47,399 nucleotides of DNA from positions 1 to 47,399 of the forward strand of contig NZ_JAQBOI010000181.1 of assembly GCF_028288105.1 (NCBI RefSeq), written 5' to 3'. The position numbers and the translations under genes were made by a program. Under the pieces are notes generated by a model. The model was given only the letters and a program-made list of their open reading frames with translations, did no database searches and was not told where the DNA came from. This DNA is from Mucilaginibacter sp. Lineage in GTDB: Bacteria; Bacteroidota; Bacteroidia; Sphingobacteriales; Sphingobacteriaceae. Of this stretch, positions 7,726-14,834 are shown one piece after another; within the stretch, counting starts at the first letter, position 1, and every line of letters starts with the position of its first letter.

Positions 7726-8058
7726 ATGAAAATTCATCTGATTAAAAAACAAACGCTGGAAGAGTTTGCGAAGCTTCAACCACGTAGTAAATCTTCTTTG
7801 GAAGACTGGACTGAAAAGTTAAGGCTTGCTGACTGGCAACAGCCCGGCGATATGAAATTCACTTATAACACTGCTGATCTGTTAGGGAAAAGCAGTAATA
7901 GGGTGGTATTTGATATTGGCGGCAACAATTACCGGATGATCTGCAAATACGTATTTGGAACAAAGCAGGTACATCTTTTTGTTTGCTGGATGGGAACTCA
8001 TGCGGAATACGATAAAGTTTGCAAACAGGGTGAACAGTATACAATTAATCTCTATTAA
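7726..8058 (+). CDS. higB: HigB-like mRNA interferase toxin
   Basis: The protein has 110 residues from ATG 7726; an upstream in-frame ATG at 7699 lies in the operator palindrome and before the -7 element, so it is rejected. It has the HigB_toxin (PF09907) pattern: KTLEEFAKLQP-like N-terminus, SSLEDWTEKLRLADW, a ...SNRVVFDIGGNNYRM strand pair, and C-terminal HLFVCWMGTHAEYDKV. The family cleaves mRNA at ribosomes. It is followed after 2 nt by its antitoxin. Toxin-first order is the rule for HigBA. The pair may stabilise the island or act in phage defence. Confidence 0.92.
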   Translation: MKIHLIKKQTLEEFAKLQPRSKSSLEDWTEKLRLADWQQPGDMKFTYNTADLLGKSSNRVVFDIGGNNYRMICKYVFGTKQVHLFVCWMGTHAEYDKVCKQGEQYTINLY

Positions 8059-8060
8059 AG

Positions 8061-8507
8061 ATGGAAACAACAGTTTTAAAATATACCGTCATAAAAAATA
8101 AAAGCCAATATGAAGAGTATTGTAACCAATTAGAAGGCTTGCTCTCTGGTGGTATTAACAGCGCAATACAGGATGAAGTTGATCTTTTAACGTTATTGAT
8201 TGAAAAATTCGATGAAGAAAACAACACGTTTAAAGAAAGCGATCCTATTGCTTTGCTGCGTTCCTTTATGCAGGATCATCATTTGAAACCGCAGCATTTA
8301 GTTGATATACTGGGCATTAGTAAAGGTTATGTGTCTGATATATTAAACTATAAAAAGGGACTGTCTAAAGAAGTTATTAGAAAACTGGCTGATTATTTCA
8401 AAGTAAGACAGGAAGCTTTTAACAGGCACTATAAGTTGACACCTACTGCTGATACTTATCCAGGCTTGATAAATACTTCTAAGCAAATTCACGCAGCTAA
8501 ACTTTAA
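8061..8507 (+). CDS. higA: HigA-like antitoxin with XRE-type helix-turn-helix
   Basis: The 148-aa protein begins 2 nt after the toxin stop. The N-terminal half is acidic and probably masks the toxin. The C-terminal half has an XRE/HTH domain: IALLRSFMQDHHLKPQHLVD, then ILGISKGYVSDILNYKKGLS as the recognition segment, and EVIRKLADYF. It should neutralise HigB and repress the operon through the palindrome at 7683-7709. Confidence 0.92.
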   Translation: METTVLKYTVIKNKSQYEEYCNQLEGLLSGGINSAIQDEVDLLTLLIEKFDEENNTFKESDPIALLRSFMQDHHLKPQHLVDILGISKGYVSDILNYKKGLSKEVIRKLADYFKVRQEAFNRHYKLTPTADTYPGLINTSKQIHAAKL

Positions 8508-8924
8508 TTTAAAGTATTACAGCAAACCTAAAGAGCTGCTATAATCGCTGCGGCAGGTTCCTACATTGCACCACGCGCTATCGCGCCGGGTTCCATTTCG
8601 TCACCAGCCTCGCTGAACAGCGTAGGAATGCTTTCGTTCCTCAGCATACCTGCGAAGACTGTGTTAATAAATTTTATCATATTCTCACCGCAAGACGCAA
8701 AGATAGCCTGCACAACGAAACCAGTAAAGGGTATATAAATGAGTGCCGTGGTATTTGTTTATTAAGGTAGGCACTCACCCTTGACAGCTTCCGTTATTTT
8801 CGCTTTTGGTTGCTTAAGCGTTGAAAATGGGATGGTATGTTCGGTTATGGGGCTTACCGGGACTGAAAGCCTCGGATTAGCGTTTTTTGCATTTTTTTTG
8901 GGGGGATAAACGAGCCAAAATTTC
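8508..8924. other. Gene-poor stretch with a structured repeat-like element
   Basis: No convincing gene of normal size. Between 8553 and 8653 there is an imperfect cruciform: GCAGGT (8553-8558) pairs with ACCTGC (8648-8653), and TTCCTAC (8558-8564) with GTAGGAA (8622-8628). AGGAA (8624-8628) can pair instead with TTCCT (8637-8641), so two folds compete. On the minus strand 8561-8680 is an ATG-to-stop frame of 39 codons (MIKFINTVFAG...), which I regard as doubtful. A G+C-rich block of this type, unlike its AT-rich surroundings, suggests a mobile repeat. Confidence 0.45.
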
Positions 8925-10595
8925 TCAGCCAACATCTCTATCAAACACCGTATAGCTAGGCTTTTTAAAATAGGGATACCGGATAGCGATGGTTTCCGGT
9001 TTTCCCTCAACCAGCGGCACGGTATACACTTTATCTTCAAAAGTGCCCTTTAATAGCCGCTCAAAGTCCCTGAGCGTGTAGAGCCGGTAGGTATTGTTGT
9101 ACATCATAAAAGTCGGCGTATTGACAATAAATATGGCTTCCACCGCGCTGATCTCCAGGCGGAAGAGCGGATCATTCAGCTTCACCTGGAAATGTTCCTC
9201 GATCGCGGGAAGGTGGGCATGTAAATACATCAATTTTTTAGCGGCGGTTTTATTGTAGGCCTTCTTGTTCGTTTCGAAAGCCGCATAATCATTCCGGTAG
9301 CTACTCATATCGTATCGGGACAGCAAATGTTTGCTGTCTGCCAGATACAAAACCGTTCCCACGATGAACAGGAAGTCAATTTCGCCGCATTCTTCATGGT
9401 CAATGCCGAGGTTTTGCTTGTTCCATTTACTCAGGAAGGTGAGGTTCCGGTCATAAAGGATATGCTCCTGTACCAACATTCTTTCCGCCTCATCTTCCAG
9501 TATTTTATCGTTGTAATGCGCTTTTCGGTTGACATAATCCTTAAAACAAGGGGATTCCCATTCCTCCGGGTACTTTTTCCAGGCGATAGCATTGCCATAC
9601 AGGGAAACCAGGCTTTCCTGGATAATACTCAGGCCCACGATCGTCCGGTCAACGCCATCGACATTCCAGATCAGGAAAGGCCTGTAGAGATATTTATTCA
9701 GCTTATGCGGCTTTTGGACGGCCTCCCTCAGGGTCATCTTGTTAGTTTTGGATAGGGTTAGTCCCTGGTAAAAACGCGCGGCATCAGCGTAGTCCACGTC
9801 GAATAACGCCGCGAAATTGGAGGGATAGGCATACCATTCTTCCATCGCCATCTTCCCGCCATGTTTTTCATTGTTCTCTTGCATGGCCAGTATCGTTCCG
9901 ATCCCCTGGTCGAAGTCGACCTTTAAGCAGGTGTTGATCGCCTCCTTAAAATCGCTCAACTCGTTCTTTCCGATAACGGCATGGGACAGATGATCACCGG
10001 ATTCTTTATTGATCTCGAACATGACCCTGCCATAATGGTGTTTATTGTGAAAGTAATAGTCGCCATTCTCCTTAAAATGCAGATCAACGCTGTCCTCTAT
10101 CAAATGCTGCAAAGAAAGCGATTCGATCACTTCATAGATCTTATCGCCGGCAAAAAGCAGTTCATCGATGATGCCTTCTTTGCGTTTTAGATAGGCAGGC
10201 GTAGGATACTGCTTATTGCGGATCAGCTTAAGATCGCAGGCCTGTTCCAGACAAAGCTTGAGCGACCTGCGGTAAACGGCGAAATCGGCGTCGGACATCA
10301 GGTGCGGAACGGGGGATTTGTTCGGTGTGATACTGTGCAGCTTGGAGGAAAACTCATGCAGCCCGAATAAGGATTGGTAGAAAGCGACTTCCTGCTGACT
10401 GCTGATCAGCTCCATAAACAGGTCGCAGTACCATTCAAAGGCAAACCAAAGCGCCTCGGTCACGGTGGCCGTGGTCTGTTCGCCGGTGCCGAACCTGGAC
10501 CGGAGCAGTTTTGAAAGCACCGGCTTGTATTTCCTTTCCGATGGCTTGAGATACCGCGCCACGATCAGATCGTTATCGATGTAATGTACCGGCAT
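8925..10595 (-). CDS. Large protein with C-terminal PD-(D/E)XK-like nuclease domain
   Basis: The protein has 556 residues from ATG at 10595. A longer frame to 11075 is rejected because it runs antisense into the caspase-like gene. The first 350 residues are mostly helical with no family I recognise. The C-terminal part resembles a restriction-endonuclease fold: a helix with several Glu (LEDEAERML, about 366-374), then GEIDFLF (D407) and LYLADSK (D420, K422), that is D-x12-D-x-K, followed by helices. A divergently transcribed caspase-like gene starts 99 bp away, so the two probably share a regulatory region. It may be an effector nuclease or target of that protease; this is inference. A second island protein (14835-17141) has the same general layout. 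Confidence 0.8.
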   Translation of the reverse strand: MPVHYIDNDLIVARYLKPSERKYKPVLSKLLRSRFGTGEQTTATVTEALWFAFEWYCDLFMELISSQQEVAFYQSLFGLHEFSSKLHSITPNKSPVPHLMSDADFAVYRRSLKLCLEQACDLKLIRNKQYPTPAYLKRKEGIIDELLFAGDKIYEVIESLSLQHLIEDSVDLHFKENGDYYFHNKHHYGRVMFEINKESGDHLSHAVIGKNELSDFKEAINTCLKVDFDQGIGTILAMQENNEKHGGKMAMEEWYAYPSNFAALFDVDYADAARFYQGLTLSKTNKMTLREAVQKPHKLNKYLYRPFLIWNVDGVDRTIVGLSIIQESLVSLYGNAIAWKKYPEEWESPCFKDYVNRKAHYNDKILEDEAERMLVQEHILYDRNLTFLSKWNKQNLGIDHEECGEIDFLFIVGTVLYLADSKHLLSRYDMSSYRNDYAAFETNKKAYNKTAAKKLMYLHAHLPAIEEHFQVKLNDPLFRLEISAVEAIFIVNTPTFMMYNNTYRLYTLRDFERLLKGTFEDKVYTVPLVEGKPETIAIRYPYFKKPSYTVFDRDVG

Positions 10596-10694
10596 GTTGA
10601 ATTTTTGTATAAAGTTAGCGATTTGCTGCGGCCTGTTCACTTGTCCAATCCAAAGAGATTGCTTAATATTATAGACGCTATTTCTGCACCTGAA

Positions 10695-12785
10695 ATGAAT
10701 AAAACACGGCAAAACTATCTGATCGTCATTGCCATCGATGAATACCAGTCGGTGAACTGGCCGGACCTGAAAAACGCTGTGCAGGATGCCAAGGATGTGA
10801 CGGAACTCCTGATCTCCCGTTACGATTTCCAGCTGCTGGACAAGCCGCTGTTTAACCAGGAAGCCACGCGGGAAAATATCATCCAGCACCTGACCTTTGC
10901 GACCGGACAGCTTTTGCCTGAGGACAACCTGGTGATCTATTTTGCGGGCCACGGCTTTATGAGCCCGATGACCGGCAAAGGCTATTGGGTGCCGCATGAA
11001 GCGGATGCCAAACCTGCCGACCTGATCTCCAACTCGGATATCAAGGATTTTATAGAGGTTTATCCTTCCAAACATATTTTACTGATCGCGGATTCTTGTT
11101 TTTCGGGAACCTTTATAACCCGCACCAGGGGCCGTAACGCCGGGCAAATTTACGAGTCGCTGGACGAGCGTTCCTCCAGGTGGGTGCTGACCTCTGGGAA
11201 TGAAGAATCCGTTTCTGACGGCAAGGAAGGCATGGGCAGTCCCTTCGCCCGCAACCTGAAACGCTTCCTGGCGGAAAATACCAATAAGTATGCTTCGGTA
11301 GCCGAGCTTGTTAAATATGTATGCTCCATGACCTCAGCCGCATCCGGACAAAGCCCGCAGGGCGCGCCGATCACCGGCGTCGGGCATGATGACGGGCAGC
11401 TCGTGTTTGTACTGAAGGCGGAATCTGTCCAGACAACGATTGACCACTCCGACGGCAACCCGGCTACTACCGTGCTCCGGGATGAACTGCGGGCGGTTTA
11501 CCGTGTGAAAAGCAATTATTCGGGCGGCAAAGAGATCGCCCTGCTCGATATGACCGGCGATCCGAAAGTCCTGGTCATAGCCGAGAACTTCCGGTTTGAC
11601 GATGAAGGGCATAAAAAACTGCTGTTCAAGGATGGCGCGGTAGAAATGGGCGGCGCGGACGACAAAAACGACTTTCCGGTTTTTGCCCGTGCGGCAACCA
11701 TGGAGGGCATGCACCGTTACCTGGAAGAACACCAGGCGAAATATGAAGGGATCAAGATCATACTTTGGCCGGCCAATGAAAGTATTGCTGAGGTGGAATC
11801 TACCCCGGCGGCCATTGCGCAACGGGAGCTGATCCAGGACATGATCGATGAGAACCAGGATTTTATGCGCTGCCTGCATTGCGGTAAAGTGATCAGCTCC
11901 AACGATGGCTATACCATCGAAATTGACGAGGTTGGTTTGCGTCCTGCTGCGGGCAATGTGCACCGGGAGTGCCTGAGGCCGGTTGACCGGATGATCGGCC
12001 GCGCGGTAAGGCCGGAGGTCGAACCCTCCCAACTGATCAATTTCGACTTTTTAAAATGGGTCGAATTGCTGAAAACAGGACAAGGCTTCATCACCGGCGC
12101 CTTAAAATCCGCCGCCAATCATTCCGGCGCGGTTATCAGCTGGAACAAAAGCCACCAGTATAATACCGGTGAATATTGCATCAACATGCTGCTGGAGGAC
12201 GGCAGCTCAGCTTACCTGAAGATCGGCAAGGACATTCACCGCTTCTCTGCCGCCGAGATCGACGGGGAAGTCGCACAAATGAATAAGGAGCCCGGTATCA
12301 TGGGCATGCTTTCCGTCACCGGGACCTTCGGTAACGTGGATTACCTGGACAGTATAAAGATCACCGGGGAAACCGTCATTCCCATTGTTGAATATGTGAA
12401 AGTGCGCTTCAGTAATCAACTGCTGACGAAAGAAAACAACCTGGATAATGACTACGCGCCCTTAGGATTGTTGCAGGATAAGGACGGCAAGATCATCCTG
12501 TTTGGCAACATTGTTCCGCTGGTGACCGATCCGTTTAAGTTTGACCAGCTGCACGAAAACTGGGCCGCCTGCGGCTTTGTCGACGGGCCCTCCACGCTGC
12601 AGATCATCGAGACTGATAAGGAAGTTGATTTTTACCTGATGGGTTTTTATGGCGATGACCTGATACCTGTGCTGAACCCGGAATTTGCGCCGGATAAAAC
12701 GCTGGTTTCCGGTATGTCGATCCTGGATATGAAGGACATCATTGCCCATAAACACCTGTTTCAAACCCCTGGAAAGGAGAATTAA
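10695..12785 (+). CDS. Caspase-like (C14) protease with zinc-knuckle C-terminal region
   Basis: The protein has 696 residues from ATG 10695 (MNKTRQNYLIVIAIDEY); the frame upstream overlaps the divergent gene and looks non-coding. Residues 1-240 form a caspase/metacaspase domain: YLIVIAIDEYQ strand, VIYFAGHGF with His86, and LLIADSCFSGTF with Cys135 as catalytic dyad, with D133 nearby. The middle (270-380) is of unknown fold. Residues 393-426 hold C393-x2-C396 ... H423-x2-C426 (CLHCGKVI and NVHRECL), a treble-clef-like zinc site. A beta-rich C-terminus follows. Prokaryotic caspases in such contexts are suicide or effector-activating proteases. A nuclease-like gene follows after one base, so they are co-translated. 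Base composition is richer in G+C than in the neighbouring modules. Confidence 0.9.
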   Translation: MNKTRQNYLIVIAIDEYQSVNWPDLKNAVQDAKDVTELLISRYDFQLLDKPLFNQEATRENIIQHLTFATGQLLPEDNLVIYFAGHGFMSPMTGKGYWVPHEADAKPADLISNSDIKDFIEVYPSKHILLIADSCFSGTFITRTRGRNAGQIYESLDERSSRWVLTSGNEESVSDGKEGMGSPFARNLKRFLAENTNKYASVAELVKYVCSMTSAASGQSPQGAPITGVGHDDGQLVFVLKAESVQTTIDHSDGNPATTVLRDELRAVYRVKSNYSGGKEIALLDMTGDPKVLVIAENFRFDDEGHKKLLFKDGAVEMGGADDKNDFPVFARAATMEGMHRYLEEHQAKYEGIKIILWPANESIAEVESTPAAIAQRELIQDMIDENQDFMRCLHCGKVISSNDGYTIEIDEVGLRPAAGNVHRECLRPVDRMIGRAVRPEVEPSQLINFDFLKWVELLKTGQGFITGALKSAANHSGAVISWNKSHQYNTGEYCINMLLEDGSSAYLKIGKDIHRFSAAEIDGEVAQMNKEPGIMGMLSVTGTFGNVDYLDSIKITGETVIPIVEYVKVRFSNQLLTKENNLDNDYAPLGLLQDKDGKIILFGNIVPLVTDPFKFDQLHENWAACGFVDGPSTLQIIETDKEVDFYLMGFYGDDLIPVLNPEFAPDKTLVSGMSILDMKDIIAHKHLFQTPGKEN

Positions 12786-12786
12786 T

Positions 12787-13920
12787 ATGCTATTTGATGA
12801 CCGTATACGAACCGATTCCTCTTCCGCTGCGGGCGATGAATCAACGTTTCATTTTTTGAACCGTTCGGCTTGGCGGCGCTGCGGCCAGGTGCGGAAACTG
12901 CTCAATGAATGGAGCCTGGCCATGGCGGGCGACGCGGAATTTATCAGCCAGCTTAGCTCTGATGACAATAAAAAACATGCGGCGGCGGTCTTTGAGCTGA
13001 TCGTTTATACTTTACTGGGCAAAACCGGCTTTGAACTCGTTAAGCACCCGCCGGGCATGCTTCGTACTACCCCAGACTTCCGGGCAAGCCATTCTTGCGG
13101 TTTTACCGGCTATGTTGAATGTACGCTTTCCGGTAATTCCTTTGAAAAGATAGAAGAGGAAAAACGTAAAAAGGCAGTTGAAAATATCATCCGGGAAATC
13201 GAATATTTTCCTTACTTCATCAATCTCTCGTTCAATGTGGTCTCCGCACGTAGCATCTCCAAAAAGGGCCTAGTCAATTTTATCCGTAGCCTGGAAGCAA
13301 AAAGTGACGGCCTCAGCAATGCAGAGCTTTTTGAAATGAAGCATCCCTTTGAAAATAACGACTGGGAGCTGGAAATTAGCTTGATGCGCAAATCTGATTC
13401 TGGGATCAAAGGGAGCCTGGGAATGATCATGGGCTCAGCCAGGGCTATCGACCATATCAGACCCGCCATGAACGCGCTGAATGATAAAAAGCCCGCGCGC
13501 TATGGGATCAGCGATGCGCCGTACATCATCGCGCTGGATAACAAGGACATGTTCCTTAAGGAAGAAGAATTCAACGAGGTACTCTGGGGTTATAATGCCC
13601 CCGAAAGGATCCGCCTGGATTACGGCGGACTGAAGGGTTTCTTTTTTGCAGACGGCAGGCCGGTTAACACTTCAGTATCCGCCATATTATTCTGTAAGGG
13701 GATGAATATATTAACCATGGACCAAGCACGCATTAGTCTTTGGCATAATCCGTTCGCAAAGTTTCCTGTCCCTTCCGGCATTTTTTCCTGCGATGAATAT
13801 TATTATGATGGTGATGGTTATATCTTAACCAAGCGGGCAATTGTCAAGGAATTCGATTTCCTGCCTGTTTTAGGGGTCGACAAAAGCGAATACCTTAAGG
13901 ATCCGAAAGAACCGGATTAG
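12787..13920 (+). CDS. PD-(D/E)XK-like protein paired with the caspase
   Basis: The protein has 377 residues from ATG 12787, which starts one base after the caspase stop; an in-frame ATG at 12742 lies within the caspase gene and is less likely. Residues 60-115 follow a restriction-endonuclease-like pattern: helix AAVFELIVYTLLGKTGF (E70), HPPG, TTPDF (D97), GYVECTLS (E111). The Lys of the (D/E)XK motif is replaced by Thr113, a variant seen in many uncharacterised members and possibly inactive or differently active. The C-terminal half (about 200-377) is unrecognised. Tight coupling to the protease suggests that it is the target or partner of proteolysis; this is inference. Confidence 0.8.
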   Translation: MLFDDRIRTDSSSAAGDESTFHFLNRSAWRRCGQVRKLLNEWSLAMAGDAEFISQLSSDDNKKHAAAVFELIVYTLLGKTGFELVKHPPGMLRTTPDFRASHSCGFTGYVECTLSGNSFEKIEEEKRKKAVENIIREIEYFPYFINLSFNVVSARSISKKGLVNFIRSLEAKSDGLSNAELFEMKHPFENNDWELEISLMRKSDSGIKGSLGMIMGSARAIDHIRPAMNALNDKKPARYGISDAPYIIALDNKDMFLKEEEFNEVLWGYNAPERIRLDYGGLKGFFFADGRPVNTSVSAILFCKGMNILTMDQARISLWHNPFAKFPVPSGIFSCDEYYYDGDGYILTKRAIVKEFDFLPVLGVDKSEYLKDPKEPD

Positions 13921-13933
13921 GTTGCAATTATAA

Positions 13934-14725
13934 TTATTGAATTTCTATTTCATGTTTAAATTTGTCACAGTAACATAAATAGGCAATGTACGCCAGTTGG
14001 GAATAGAAGTCTAATAACTTTTTAAATGCCTTCGGGGATAGAAAAATCCTGTTTTGATTTGGGTCAAAATTATAGTACAATAACTGTCTTGGGAGTTGCC
14101 CTAAATCTTGTATTTTGCTATAGGCCTGATTTCCCTCTCGAATCCTTAAGTTATATTGATCAAATTCTTTTTCAATTTCTCGCTTAGTGGGACTAGCGTG
14201 TGTTATACAATTACGAAAAATCCGCAAGTTATGAATAGTTAAAATCGTATTTGTTTTATCAATCTTCTTTTGATCAAATTGCGTTAATTCATTCTTAAAA
14301 TAATCGTAAAACTCATTTATGATCTGAAAACTTGTACTTTTCTTTTCTAATGAGCATAATTTCTTTAGCAGAGTGACAAGATTTTCAAACAACGATATGC
14401 TTAGAAGACAATAAACCTGCGAGAGGACATCCGGAATAATTTCTGCTTTGTTTTGCTCAGTGATATCTAATGAGCACTGCGAATTCTTCTTTATATTCCA
14501 CCGGATAGTATCTTGCGATGTTCCAAGAAGTGTATTAAAAAAGGCTACCTGATCTTGATCCGTTTGAACTGCAACATTAAAGGGATCTGTGAATATAAAA
14601 TTCGAAATACTTCTCAAAATATTCTCTCCCCAATTCTCATCTATCATTTTGGTAGATTGTTGAATTAGAAGTGCTTTAAAGAAATATTCCTTTAATAGAT
14701 CTGTTGGGTTGACAGTTAGGTTCAT
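13934..14725 (-). CDS. HEPN-like protein with R-x4-H motif
   Basis: This 263-aa, mostly alpha-helical protein has low G+C content. Residues 171-176 read RNCITH within LRIFRNCITHASPTK, preceded by a long helix. That matches the R-x4-H active-site motif of HEPN RNases found in many toxin-antitoxin and phage-defence systems. It is last in a minus-strand run after the 525-aa and 768-aa genes (109 bp gap) and converges with the caspase operon, with 13 bp between stop codons. An RNase function is likely from the motif but not proven, because short motifs can occur by chance in Asn/Arg-rich helices. Confidence 0.7.
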   Translation of the reverse strand: MNLTVNPTDLLKEYFFKALLIQQSTKMIDENWGENILRSISNFIFTDPFNVAVQTDQDQVAFFNTLLGTSQDTIRWNIKKNSQCSLDITEQNKAEIIPDVLSQVYCLLSISLFENLVTLLKKLCSLEKKSTSFQIINEFYDYFKNELTQFDQKKIDKTNTILTIHNLRIFRNCITHASPTKREIEKEFDQYNLRIREGNQAYSKIQDLGQLPRQLLYYNFDPNQNRIFLSPKAFKKLLDFYSQLAYIAYLCYCDKFKHEIEIQ

Positions 14726-14834
14726 TTAACAAAAATAACCATTAGTTTCACCGTTTATTAGATCTTATTACTCAATTTAGATATTAGGCCTATACCTTTA
14801 TAGCCCATTGTCGCCGCCAAGATATCTTATCATG

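Noticed and set aside
4485..8507. Self-transmissible ICE
   Set aside because: Integrase and relaxase genes are present, but no coupling protein or type IV secretion gene is found anywhere within the att borders.
10596..11075. N-terminal extension of the minus-strand nuclease-like gene to 11075
   Set aside because: The added 160 residues lie antisense to the caspase catalytic domain, are His/Arg/Val-rich as shadow frames are, and precede a good ATG at 10595.
11334..12032. 232-aa minus-strand frame
   Set aside because: It lies within the caspase-like gene on the opposite strand and has no recognisable domain; the sense frame has catalytic motifs.
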